From Salegentibacter sp. (lineage in GTDB: Bacteria; Bacteroidota; Bacteroidia; Flavobacteriales; Flavobacteriaceae), in the NCBI GenBank assembly GCA_017795085.1, contig CP051246.1:742514-806513 (forward strand): a stretch of 64,000 nt of DNA, in the 5' to 3' direction. Under the pieces are notes generated by a model. The model searched no databases and had not been told where the DNA came from. It worked only from the letters and a program-made list of their open reading frames with translations. This document shows, piece by piece, positions 35,704 to 44,262 of this stretch. The position numbers and the translations under genes were made by a program. How positions within the stretch are numbered: position 1 is the first letter of the stretch; each line of letters starts with the position of its first letter.

Positions 35704-38334
35704 ATGGCAATAGCTTCCCAATACGATGCAAAGAAAGTTGAAGAGAAATGGTACAACTACTGGATGGAAAACAGGTATTTCCATTCTGAAGTCGATCAGC
35801 GGGAGCCCTATACTATAGTAATTCCACCGCCCAATGTTACCGGTGTGTTACATATGGGGCATATGCTAAACAATACCATTCAGGATGTGCTTATAAGGCG
35901 TGCCAGGCTTAAGGGCTATAACGCCTGTTGGGTGCCGGGTACCGATCACGCTTCTATTGCTACCGAAGCAAAAGTAGTTGCCAAATTAAAGGCCGAAGGA
36001 ATTGATAAAAATAACATTAGCCGTGAAGAATTTCTAGAGCATGCCTGGGAATGGACCCATAAACACGGCGGCATTATTTTAGAGCAACTCAAAAAACTGG
36101 GTGCTTCCTGCGACTGGGAGCGTACCAAGTTTACGATGGATGAGAAAATGTCGGCCTCGGTAATTAAGGTTTTTGTGGATTTATATGAAAAAGGCCTTGT
36201 GTACCGGGGTTATCGAATGGTCAATTGGGACCCGGAAGCCAAGACCACCCTGTCTGATGAAGAAGTGATTTACCAGGAAAAACAAGGTAAATTGTATTAC
36301 CTGAATTATAAAATTTCCGGAAGCGAGGAATATCTTACCATTGCCACAACACGTCCTGAAACAATTTTGGGTGATACCGCTATTTGCATCAACCCTAATG
36401 ATGAACGTTTTTTACACTTAAAAGGAAAAAAAGCCATTGTACCGGTTTGTGATCGTGAAATCCCTATTATTGAGGATGAATATGTTGATGTTGAATTTGG
36501 TACCGGGTGTTTAAAGGTTACTCCTGCACATGATGAAAATGATAAGGTGCTGGGGGATAAGCATAAGCTGGAGGTAATCGATATTTTTAATGATGACGCG
36601 ACTTTAAATGATTACGGACTGCATTATAAAGGTAAAGACCGTTTTGAGGTTCGCAAAGAGATAGTAGCCGAATTAAAACAATTGGGAATTCTTGCTAAAA
36701 CCGAAGATTATACCAATAAAGTGGGAACCAGCGAACGTACCGGCGCCGTGATAGAGCCAAAACTCAGCGACCAGTGGTTTTTGAAGATGAAGGAAATGGC
36801 CAAGCCGGCTTTAGAAGCTATAGTGAATAAAGATATTAATCTTGTACCTGATAAATTTTTGAATACCTACCGCCACTGGATGGAAAATGTACGCGACTGG
36901 AATATCTCACGGCAGTTGTGGTGGGGGCATCAAATTCCTGCCTGGTATTTTGGTGACGGAAAAGATGATTTTGTAGTGGCTGAAACTGAAGCTGAAGCTT
37001 TGGAAAAAGCCAAAGAAAAATCAGGAAATTCCGATTTGAAAATTGATGGTTTAACCCGCGATAAAGATGCTTTGGATACCTGGTTTTCTTCCTGGTTGTG
37101 GCCTATGAGTGTTTTTAATGGAATCCTTGAACCTGATAATAAAGAAATTAATTACTATTATCCTACCAATGATTTGGTGACCGCTCCTGAAATTTTGTTC
37201 TTCTGGGTAGCGCGAATGATTATGGCCGGCTACGAATACCGGGGGGAACGTCCATTTAATAGTGTGTATCTAACTGGAATTGTAAGGGACAAACAGCGAA
37301 GAAAAATGTCAAAATCCCTCGGAAACTCTCCCGATCCGTTACGATTAATCGGGCAATACGGTGCCGATGGCGTTCGCGTGGGCATGTTATTGAGTTCTCC
37401 TGCAGGAAACGACCTGATGTTTGACGAAGAGTTATGTAAACAGGGAAGCGCTTTCAGCAATAAAATATGGAATGCTTTCCGGTTAGTAAAGGGTTGGGAA
37501 GTCTCTCAAGAAACAGCGCAGCCCGAAACCGCTAAAATCGCTATTGAGTGGTATACAGCGAGATTCAGAAAAACTTTGGTTGAAATTGAAGGTAATTTCT
37601 CCAAATATCGAATTAGTGATGCCCTTATGGGGACTTATAAATTGGTTTGGGACGATTACTGTTCCTGGTTTCTGGAAATGGTGAAACCTGCTTACGGCCA
37701 GCCAATTGATGCCAAAACCTACCAATCGGTTATTGCAATTCTTGAAGATAATTTAAAATTATTACATCCGTTTATGCCGTTTGTTTCTGAAGAAATATGG
37801 CAGGAAATTACAGAAAGGACCCCGGAAGAAGCCCTTATTGTAGCTCAATGGCCGGAAGCTAAAGAATATAAAGAAAATCTTATTGCCGATTTTGCTTTTG
37901 CTTCAGAAGTGATTGCGGGAATTAGGAAAATTAGAAAAGAAAAGAATATAGCCTTTAAAAATACGGTAGATTTAATGGTTTTAGATAATGAAAATTCTTC
38001 TAAAACTTTCGATCCGGTAGTTCAAAAAATGGGCAATATCGAAATCCTGAAGTATGTTGAAAAGCAGGTGGAAGGTGCACTTTCTTTTAGGGTAAAATCC
38101 AATGAATATTTTATACCCATTACCGGCGTGGTAGATGTTGAAGCAGAAATCAAGAAAATTGAAGAGGAGTTAAAATATACTCGTGGTTTCTTAAAATCGG
38201 TGGAGAAAAAACTTTCCAACGAACGTTTTGTTAATAAAGCACCTGAAAAAGTGGTGGCTGTGGAAAAAGCTAAAAAAGCTGATGCTGAAGGGAAAATAGA
38301 AACCCTGGAAGCGAGTTTAAAAGGCTTGAAATAA
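35704..38334 (+). CDS. valS: Valyl-tRNA synthetase
   Basis: 876 residues from ATG 35704 ([17 protein letters not shown]); a Met 10 codons upstream gives an unlikely extension that would overlap the promoter box. Class I signatures are '[15 protein letters not shown]' (HIGH-type, HMGH) and '[15 protein letters not shown]' (KMSKS). The editing domain contains '[14 protein letters not shown]'. A C-terminal coiled-coil arm ('[31 protein letters not shown]') is typical of ValRS. It charges tRNA-Val and is essential. Confidence 0.98.
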   Translation: MAIASQYDAKKVEEKWYNYWMENRYFHSEVDQREPYTIVIPPPNVTGVLHMGHMLNNTIQDVLIRRARLKGYNACWVPGTDHASIATEAKVVAKLKAEGIDKNNISREEFLEHAWEWTHKHGGIILEQLKKLGASCDWERTKFTMDEKMSASVIKVFVDLYEKGLVYRGYRMVNWDPEAKTTLSDEEVIYQEKQGKLYYLNYKISGSEEYLTIATTRPETILGDTAICINPNDERFLHLKGKKAIVPVCDREIPIIEDEYVDVEFGTGCLKVTPAHDENDKVLGDKHKLEVIDIFNDDATLNDYGLHYKGKDRFEVRKEIVAELKQLGILAKTEDYTNKVGTSERTGAVIEPKLSDQWFLKMKEMAKPALEAIVNKDINLVPDKFLNTYRHWMENVRDWNISRQLWWGHQIPAWYFGDGKDDFVVAETEAEALEKAKEKSGNSDLKIDGLTRDKDALDTWFSSWLWPMSVFNGILEPDNKEINYYYPTNDLVTAPEILFFWVARMIMAGYEYRGERPFNSVYLTGIVRDKQRRKMSKSLGNSPDPLRLIGQYGADGVRVGMLLSSPAGNDLMFDEELCKQGSAFSNKIWNAFRLVKGWEVSQETAQPETAKIAIEWYTARFRKTLVEIEGNFSKYRISDALMGTYKLVWDDYCSWFLEMVKPAYGQPIDAKTYQSVIAILEDNLKLLHPFMPFVSEEIWQEITERTPEEALIVAQWPEAKEYKENLIADFAFASEVIAGIRKIRKEKNIAFKNTVDLMVLDNENSSKTFDPVVQKMGNIEILKYVEKQVEGALSFRVKSNEYFIPITGVVDVEAEIKKIEEELKYTRGFLKSVEKKLSNERFVNKAPEKVVAVEKAKKADAEGKIETLEASLKGLK

Positions 38335-38373
38335 TTGGCAGGGATTTATATTATTAAGTTGAATAATAATGAG

Positions 38374-38417
38374 GACTATCTCAAGAATTTTGTAAGTAGA
38401 AAATTCTTGAGATAGTC
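38374..38417. terminator. 18-bp perfect inverted repeat between convergent genes
   Basis: GACTATCTCAAGAATTTT (38374-38391) and its exact complement (38400-38417) are separated by 8 bases. It lies between the ends of valS and the opposing DJ-1 gene, so a bidirectional terminator is the simplest reading, though there is no T tract directly after the stem. Confidence 0.6.
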
Positions 38418-38441
38418 TCGCTTAATCATTGGCCATAGTAT

Positions 38442-39191
38442 TTATTGTTTCCAATTTTGAAGTCGGTCGAGATATAAATAGTCTTCTACAAATTCTCTTT
38501 GTTCTGTACTTGTTATTTTTTCCAATAAGTGCAATGCGGAAATATAACTTGCCAGATTTCCGTTTGATGAACTGAATTTCCCGTCTTCTACAAAAGTTAC
38601 CATACTATCATTCTGTACTTTTAAATTGGGGTAATCCTTTTGTAATTGCGTCCCCCCTCCAATCCAAGTAACAATTTTATGCCCATCTGCAATACCTGAT
38701 TCACCAATAAGTTGTGCTCCTGCACAATTGCTTACAATATATTTTGTTTCTTTATTTCTCTCTCTAATGAAGTTTACAATTTTTTCGTTATGAACTTGGG
38801 CGTACATATCATAAGCACTTGGGACGAAAAGTGCTTCTAATTTTGGACAATTTTCAAATGTGTAATCAGGAACAAAATGCATTCCCTCCTCTGTGGTTAT
38901 TGGATTTTCTGTTTCTGCAATTGTAATAACGTTAAAAAGTTGTTCTCCATCTGAAGCGTCTGGTTTTGAGAAAACATCTGATGTTGCAATAACTTCACTT
39001 TGTAAAACGCCATTGTACATTAATAGTCCAATTGTAGGTAAGTCTGCTCTATAAGGTTTTAAATGTTTTGTGAGCGTATCTGTTTTATATTCAATGAGCT
39101 TAGCTTCATTATTTTTAGCTTTTGTTTTGTCTTTATTACAACTCGCTAAAATAATTGATAGTAGTAATAAGATACATATGTTTTTATTCAT
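38442..39191 (-). CDS. DJ-1/PfpI family lipoprotein
   Basis: 249 residues from ATG 39191 with a lipobox ('IILASC', Cys 18); a Met 13 codons upstream is rejected. The mature part is a DJ-1/PfpI glutamine-amidotransferase-like fold: 'TIGLLMYNGVLQSEVIATSDVFS', and the nucleophile-elbow-like 'YIVSNCAGAQLIGESG' with Cys in the classical position. Members include chaperones, hydratases and regulators; export as a lipoprotein is unusual and the function is unknown. It is followed upstream by the AhpD-like gene on the same strand. Confidence 0.82.
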   Translation of the reverse strand: MNKNICILLLLSIILASCNKDKTKAKNNEAKLIEYKTDTLTKHLKPYRADLPTIGLLMYNGVLQSEVIATSDVFSKPDASDGEQLFNVITIAETENPITTEEGMHFVPDYTFENCPKLEALFVPSAYDMYAQVHNEKIVNFIRERNKETKYIVSNCAGAQLIGESGIADGHKIVTWIGGGTQLQKDYPNLKVQNDSMVTFVEDGKFSSSNGNLASYISALHLLEKITSTEQREFVEDYLYLDRLQNWKQ

Positions 39192-39201
39192 GATATTTAT
39201 T

Positions 39202-39636
39202 TTAGATTGGTTTTTTTGTGCTAATAGCAATTCTGTTCCAGGTATTTATCACGGTAGCCGCCATAATAATTTCTGCAAGATAATTTTCTGAAAACATTTC
39301 AAGGGCTTTGTTGTATGTTGCGTTGGAAAGTCCGTTTTTATGAATTAAAGTAACTTCCTCGGTAATGGATAAAATCACCTTTTCTTCTTTTGAAAAAAGA
39401 GCCGTTTCCTTCCATGCATTTAAAAGAAAAATACGTTCATTGGTTTCCCCATTTTTTAGAGCGTCTTTCGAGTGCATATCTATGCAAAACGCACAACCAT
39501 TTATTTGTGATGCTCTAATTTTTATAAGCGCTTTGTGAGCTTTAGAGAGCTGGTTTTTGGTAAGACAGTTTTCAAGGGCATACATTGCCTTATATGCTTC
39601 TGGTTGTAATTGATCTATTTGAATTCTTTGTTCCAT
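39202..39636 (-). CDS. AhpD-like alkylhydroperoxidase / carboxymuconolactone decarboxylase family protein
   Basis: A 144-residue helical protein with the redox motif 'INGCAFCIDMHSKDA' (C-x-x-C then His, about 50-64) and C-terminal 'VINTWNRIAIS'. This is the AhpD-domain layout used for peroxide detoxification with thioredoxin or lipoyl partners. It ends 11 bp before the DJ-1 lipoprotein start and is downstream of a Crp-like regulator, so the three genes are probably one unit. Confidence 0.9.
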   Translation of the reverse strand: MEQRIQIDQLQPEAYKAMYALENCLTKNQLSKAHKALIKIRASQINGCAFCIDMHSKDALKNGETNERIFLLNAWKETALFSKEEKVILSITEEVTLIHKNGLSNATYNKALEMFSENYLAEIIMAATVINTWNRIAISTKKPI

Positions 39637-39701
39637 TTTATTATGATTTTAATTTATAGAACTAAATTAGTCCTCATAAATCAGAATAAAATTGAACTGG
39701 T

Positions 39702-40274
39702 TCAAGAAAACTTCTTTTTTCTAATTTTACTAACATATTCGGGAGATAAGCCTAGATAGGTGGCCACTAAATATTGAGGGACATTGTTTACAAAATCGGG
39801 AAATGAATCTCTAAATTGAAAATAAATTTCTTCTTTTGAGTAATTAAAAATATATTTCATTCGCATAATGGCAGCTCCATAAGCAGTTTGGTATATATGT
39901 CTAAAATAGCTTTCCATTTTCGGAAATTCTAAAAGTAATGCTTCTTGTTCCTTATATGATATTTGAAGAATTAAGGAGGGGTTTGCCGCTTGGATATAAA
40001 ATTCAGAACTTCTATTGTTTTGAAATGCCAAGTAATCAGTAATCCACCAATTGTTGATTGCAAATTGTAATGTTTGTTCAGCGCCTCGGTCATTAATAAA
40101 ATACATATATAGACAACCATTTCCAACAAAGTAATGTTTCAAGTCTTTACTCCCTGAATTGTAAACTATTTCTTTTTTATTGACGGATTTGACTTCGAAA
40201 AACGACATTATTTTCTGAAAATCTTCATTTTCAATGCTAGTATATTGGTTAATATGCTCGTATAATGCTTTCAT
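39702..40274 (-). CDS. Crp/Fnr-family transcriptional regulator
   Basis: 190 residues: an N-terminal cyclic-nucleotide-binding-like beta barrel (about 10-120, 'KEIVYNSGSKDLKHYFVGNGCLYMYFINDRG') without the cAMP-contacting GE-x-A-x-x-R signature, and a short C-terminal helix-turn-helix (about 165-187, 'VPQYLVATYLGLSPEYVSKIRKKK'). These short forms are common in Flavobacteria and their ligand is unknown. It may control the adjacent AhpD-like and DJ-1 genes. Confidence 0.9.
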   Translation of the reverse strand: MKALYEHINQYTSIENEDFQKIMSFFEVKSVNKKEIVYNSGSKDLKHYFVGNGCLYMYFINDRGAEQTLQFAINNWWITDYLAFQNNRSSEFYIQAANPSLILQISYKEQEALLLEFPKMESYFRHIYQTAYGAAIMRMKYIFNYSKEEIYFQFRDSFPDFVNNVPQYLVATYLGLSPEYVSKIRKKKFS

Positions 40275-40708
40275 TCTAACTAACGTATTGTATTTTGATT
40301 TTCAGCTTGTTTCAAGTTATATCTTCTTGGTGTAATCCAAATTTATCAATTTGTTTTTTAATATACCTTACCGGGTCGGGCTTTCTTTTTTGCTTTAAAA
40401 ATAAGTAGGCCTTTATATTTTATATAATACTGAATACCAGTATTTTATTTCATTAGCCTTTCTAGCCCTGGTACTCTGGCCTGTATTCATTGTTTTTTGA
40501 GGTTGATTTCGGGAAGAATCTCATAGCTGCCTAACAAGGAAGTTCCTGGTTTAGCCTGCGGTAGGCTAGGCTGTTACAAAAAGTAGTTTGTACAGATATA
40601 CAAATTAGAAGGTATTGTAAACCCAATTTCTGAAGAAAGTTTAGGCTTATTAAGAATATATAAATCGTTCAATTATTATATTTTTTATTGTAAGCACTAC
40701 TTCGTATT
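40275..40708. other. Gap, mostly non-coding, with one antitoxin-like remnant
   Basis: No intact gene. A readable minus-strand fragment (40312-40413) is listed separately. An AATACTG/CAGTATT inverted repeat lies near 40430-40445. The rest (about 40450-40700) shows no feature I can support. Confidence 0.5.
40312..40413 (-). pseudogene. Possible HigA-type antitoxin remnant
   Basis: The minus-strand frame ending at TGA (40312-40314) reads 'KPDPVRYIKKQIDKFGLHQEDIT'. HigA antitoxins have 'PDPVEAIKFRMEQLGLTQKDL' at the start of their helix-turn-helix. The recognition helix that should follow is cut by the stop, and no start codon or toxin gene is nearby. The fragment is only about 34 residues, so the call is tentative. 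Confidence 0.35.
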
Positions 40709-41104
40709 TTATTGAAGTTTCCCTGCGTTTTCTACCAGGGTATTGATAAATTTTTGCAGTGGTCCTTTAAGCATCATACTCATCATGGTATTGAACTTTC
40801 CGTCAAAATCCATATGCACTTCACTTTGTTTTTCTCCTTTAGCTTCAATGTAGATATTGAGTGAAAAATTGAATTTTTCAGAAGTAGAACCTAAAACAAT
40901 CAATTCCGGTTCTCGGGTTTCTTTTATTTCCAGTTGAATTTCCGGCATCCCTTTTAATCCGAATAAAAACCGGTCTTTGGCTTTTACTTCAAATTTTTCT
41001 TTGCTTTCCGGCATTAGTTGTTCGTAATTTTCAACATTGGTTAAAAAATCAAACATTTCCTGCTGATTTTTTCCGGTGATAACTCTTTGACTTTCTAAAT
41101 GCAT
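40709..41104 (-). CDS. SRPBCC (START-like) family protein
   Basis: A 131-residue protein of the START/Bet v1-like fold: 'VITGKNQQEMFDFLTNVENYEQLMPE', a central beta sheet region 'DRFLFGLKGMPEIQLEI', and an amphipathic C-terminal helix ('LQKFINTLVENAGKL'). The family binds small hydrophobic ligands, but no specific function is known for this group. It starts 1 bp after the pyrE stop, so it is translated from the pyrE transcript; the pairing is common in Flavobacteria. Confidence 0.85.
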   Translation of the reverse strand: MHLESQRVITGKNQQEMFDFLTNVENYEQLMPESKEKFEVKAKDRFLFGLKGMPEIQLEIKETREPELIVLGSTSEKFNFSLNIYIEAKGEKQSEVHMDFDGKFNTMMSMMLKGPLQKFINTLVENAGKLQ

Positions 41105-41105
41105 A

Positions 41106-41747
41106 TTATTTTTTCCAGTTTGCCGGGTCTTTACTCCAGTTTCTTAAAATTTCGGCTTCTTTTGCGTTGATGTAATTGGTGCGTTGGGCGGTTTCAAGCA
41201 GGTATTCGTAATCGCTTAGAGTATGTAGATCAACTCCTGATTTTTCAAAGTTCTCTATTGAAGTATCAAAACCGTAGGTGAAAATAGCGAGCATTCCTTT
41301 TACATTTGCACCGGCTTCTTTTAGAGCTTTTACAGCGTTTAGGCTGCTTTTACCGGTGCTTATCAAATCTTCAATCACCACCACGTTTTGACCCTCTTCC
41401 AGCATGCCTTCAATTTGGTTTTTACGGCCATGGCTTTTAGGTTCAGGACGAACATAACAAAAAGGAACACTTAGATATTCAGCAGTAAGCATTCCAATTC
41501 CGATGGCACCGGTAGCAACGGCCGCGATAACATCGGGTTTTCCGTATAGTTTTTCGGTTTGTCGTGCAAAATGTTCCCTAATATAATTTCTGATTAATGG
41601 ATACGACAAAATAATCCTATTATCACAATAAATTGGCGATTTCCATCCGCTTGCCCAGGTAAAGGGCTCTTGCGGGTCTAATTTTATTGCTTTAACTTGC
41701 AGTAGTAGTTCAGCAGTTTTTTTTGCTGTTTCTTTGTTTAAAATCAT
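41106..41747 (-). CDS. pyrE: Orotate phosphoribosyltransferase
   Basis: 213 residues from ATG 41747 (MILNKETAKKTAELLL); a Met 39 codons upstream would run across the divergent gene and is rejected. The substrate loop 'FTWASGWKSPIYCDNR', the 'PEPKSHGRKNQIEG' region and the PRPP motif 'VVVIEDLISTGKSSLNAVK' are present. It makes orotidine 5-phosphate in pyrimidine synthesis. A TACATTTG box on the minus strand (41753-41760) ends only 5 bp before the ATG, which points to a very short or absent leader. Confidence 0.96.
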   Translation of the reverse strand: MILNKETAKKTAELLLQVKAIKLDPQEPFTWASGWKSPIYCDNRIILSYPLIRNYIREHFARQTEKLYGKPDVIAAVATGAIGIGMLTAEYLSVPFCYVRPEPKSHGRKNQIEGMLEEGQNVVVIEDLISTGKSSLNAVKALKEAGANVKGMLAIFTYGFDTSIENFEKSGVDLHTLSDYEYLLETAQRTNYINAKEAEILRNWSKDPANWKK

Positions 41748-41752
41748 ACTAC

Positions 41753-41760
41753 AAATGTAT
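41753..41760 (-). promoter_or_regulatory. Putative pyrE -7 box (TACATTTG)
   Basis: Read on the minus strand the box matches TAnnTTTG perfectly. Its end lies 5 bp before the pyrE ATG, so a transcript starting about 6-7 nt downstream would begin at or next to the start codon. Confidence 0.35.
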
Positions 41761-42384
41761 AAAGTTTTTGTCAATGATGTCCCAATAATTCTTTCTACAA
41801 AAAAAGATATTGGTGAGAAATATGTTTCACTTCCTATAAAAAGGGTGAAACTCAAAAGAATCATCAGAAAAATTATTAAAGGGGAACTTTTATATGTTAA
41901 CCTCTATCACGAAAAAGAAGAAAAGCTACTAAAGCATTTATTTAGGAAACTACGTGTGGTTACTGCCGGGGGTGGGATGGTTTACAATGAAAAAAAAGAA
42001 ATTCTCTTTATTTACCGCAATAAGCGCTGGGATCTTCCTAAGGGAAAAACCGAAAAGAATGAAACTATTGAAGCTTCAGCTATTAGGGAAACCCGAGAAG
42101 AAACCGGAATTCAGGATTTAAAAGTAACCGGGTTTTTGGGTAAAACCTATCATGTTTTTAAAAGAAAAGGTAAGTTTAGGCTAAAGGTTACCTACTGGTA
42201 TGAAATGTATTCGGAATATAAAGGCGAACTGGTTCCCGAGGAAAAAGAAGGGATTAAAAAAGTGAAATGGAAGAACTTTGAAAAAAGCCAAAAAGCACTT
42301 CAAAAATCCTACGCCAATATTCGCGAATTGTTTTCCGAAGAATATTTAGCGCGGTACACGAAAGATAGGATAGCGCCGATGTGA
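41755..42384 (+). CDS. Nudix hydrolase
   Basis: 209 residues from ATG 41755 (MYKVFVNDVPIIL). The N-terminal 70 residues are a separate small domain common in flavobacterial members. The Nudix box G-x5-E-x7-REUxEExGU is intact in 'GKTEKNETIEASAIRETREETGI' (about 97-119). The family hydrolyses nucleoside diphosphates linked to other groups; the substrate is unknown. The start is 7 bp from the divergent pyrE start. The last 39 bp overlap the end of the opposing M14 peptidase gene. Confidence 0.92.
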   Translation: MYKVFVNDVPIILSTKKDIGEKYVSLPIKRVKLKRIIRKIIKGELLYVNLYHEKEEKLLKHLFRKLRVVTAGGGMVYNEKKEILFIYRNKRWDLPKGKTEKNETIEASAIRETREETGIQDLKVTGFLGKTYHVFKRKGKFRLKVTYWYEMYSEYKGELVPEEKEGIKKVKWKNFEKSQKALQKSYANIRELFSEEYLARYTKDRIAPM

Positions 42385-44097
42385 TTTTTCATAATGTTTA
42401 GATTTTTTGTGCAGCCAGTCTAATTGTGCGTAAGCATTTTGAGCAAACTCGGGTTCATTGCGTTTTTTTTCTTCGAATTCCTCTCGCAATTCGTCATTTT
42501 TTTCTAGCATTTTTTGGGCTTCATCTTCAAAAACATAAGGCGAAAACCCTTCTTTTTGTTGTAAGACCGAATCGAAAAAATTCCAGTTAAAAAAAGAATC
42601 AGGTGCGGTGGGCTCTAAGGTTTCAACAAGGTAGCGCGCCCCATCCTGAAAGGTTTTTACCAATAAATCCCCTTTTTTGAATTTAATTGAATCTATACGC
42701 TTACTTACTTTGGTTTCGCTATGGAGATAATGGCCTTCAAAAGGCTCTTCAGCGGTTTTAAAATCTTCTATGTGGTAGACTTCAACTTCTAAAATAGAAT
42801 CTCGCTCCAGGGGCTCCATTTTAATTTTGTTCATAGCCAGAAGTTCAGTAATATTCCACCAACCCTGGGGAATTACATAAGCCCTGGGGATTTCAATTTT
42901 ATCCTGTGCTTTAAAATTGTCATAATAATTTATTTCTTTGGTAAAGGGCTTATCACGATTGTATTTTAAGCGATTGCTCCCGGTAACTTCACTGGTAATT
43001 ATTTCACCTTCATAACCTTTAAAATCTCGTTTTGTGGGATTTTCCATGTCGGGTTCAAAGTTGATAGGATACCAGCGGTCAGTAAGGTATTTTCGGTTAG
43101 CTCTGGCACGAATTTCCTTAATCATTTCCTGATTGGCATCGGTATAATTAATGAGTGATTTCATAAATTCGTAAGTACCAATAACCCGATTTTCATAGGG
43201 TTTTAACATATGGGTTTCCATCATTAGGCCAAGCGTGTTAAAAAGCGTGGTGTAACCTGTAGAGTAGCGTGGATTATCTAAAAATTGAGAAAAACCTTTC
43301 TCAGGAACTTCATTAAACACATTCACATAAGGTGTCATCTCAAAATTTTTAACTTTAAGGGAATCTTCCAGGGCGGGCATCATTTGTTTATTAAGATATT
43401 CTCCCAATTCTCCTCCAAGTTTATTGTGCTGCGTAAAAAGATGTGTTAAAGTATATTGGTAATCGGCCCCATTGCTTACATGGTTGTCAAGAAAAACATC
43501 AGGCTTTACGCGATGAAAGATTTCATAAAAACTGCGGGCATTTTTAGAATCAGCTTTAATAAAATCACGATTGAGGTCGTAATTGCGGGCATTTCCCCTA
43601 AACCCATAGGCGGCAGGGCCGTTTTGATTGGTACGCGTAAAAGAATTCCGGTTGAGTGCACCACCAACATTATAAACCGGAATTGTGGCGATAATAGTAT
43701 TTTTAGGTGTGTTTATAGAGTCACTGGCCAAATCCCTGAAAAGTATCATCGTGGCATCTATACCGTCACTTTCTCCGGGATGAATCCCATTGTTGATTAA
43801 AATAACAGCGTTTTCCTCACGCAATTTTTCGAAATTAAAATCTTCAATATCGCTAAATACAGCCAAGTGCAGAGGTTTCCCGCTATCAGTTTTTCCAATT
43901 TCTTGTAAACTTATTCGGGAATAGGTTTCATCCAATTGCTTGTAATAAGCAATTATTTCTTCGTAAGTCGCGGTTTCTTTACCTTTTGTTTCTTCAAAAC
44001 GGGTTTCAAAATCATAATCGTTTTGAAGCCGGTAGCGTTCAAAATCACAGGAAGTTACCAGTAATCCCCCAAGAAATATTACCAGGAGTTTTTTCAT
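42346..44097 (-). CDS. M14-family zinc carboxypeptidase-like protein
   Basis: A 583-residue exported protein with a lipobox ('LVTSC', about Cys 17). The M14 zinc site appears as 'INNGIHPGESDGIDA' (His and Glu ligands, about 101-115). The substrate-binding 'NARNYDLNRDFIK' and a later 'FLDNHVSNGADYQ' His also fit. The catalytic Glu is likely in 'LGLMMETHML'. Flavobacterial members resemble peptidoglycan- or peptide-trimming carboxypeptidases; specificity is not predictable. Its 3' end overlaps the Nudix gene tail to tail. Confidence 0.88.
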   Translation of the reverse strand: MKKLLVIFLGGLLVTSCDFERYRLQNDYDFETRFEETKGKETATYEEIIAYYKQLDETYSRISLQEIGKTDSGKPLHLAVFSDIEDFNFEKLREENAVILINNGIHPGESDGIDATMILFRDLASDSINTPKNTIIATIPVYNVGGALNRNSFTRTNQNGPAAYGFRGNARNYDLNRDFIKADSKNARSFYEIFHRVKPDVFLDNHVSNGADYQYTLTHLFTQHNKLGGELGEYLNKQMMPALEDSLKVKNFEMTPYVNVFNEVPEKGFSQFLDNPRYSTGYTTLFNTLGLMMETHMLKPYENRVIGTYEFMKSLINYTDANQEMIKEIRARANRKYLTDRWYPINFEPDMENPTKRDFKGYEGEIITSEVTGSNRLKYNRDKPFTKEINYYDNFKAQDKIEIPRAYVIPQGWWNITELLAMNKIKMEPLERDSILEVEVYHIEDFKTAEEPFEGHYLHSETKVSKRIDSIKFKKGDLLVKTFQDGARYLVETLEPTAPDSFFNWNFFDSVLQQKEGFSPYVFEDEAQKMLEKNDELREEFEEKKRNEPEFAQNAYAQLDWLHKKSKHYEKSHRRYPIFRVPR

Positions 44098-44262
44098 GAA
44101 AAAACTTTAAAATTATGCCATAAACTTACTTAAATCGGTTAAAGTCACCAAATACCTGTGCCTTTTCACTCAGCAAATTTTGCTGTTAAAGTAAACCTAA
44201 TCCTTGTTGATTTTTTTTAGGCATATAAATTTAAAACTATTTTTAGGCTAAAAGATAAATTT

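Noticed and set aside
40420..40450. AATACTG/CAGTATT palindrome as a regulator operator
   Set aside because: It lies in a decayed gap far from any start codon, with no second copy to support a function.
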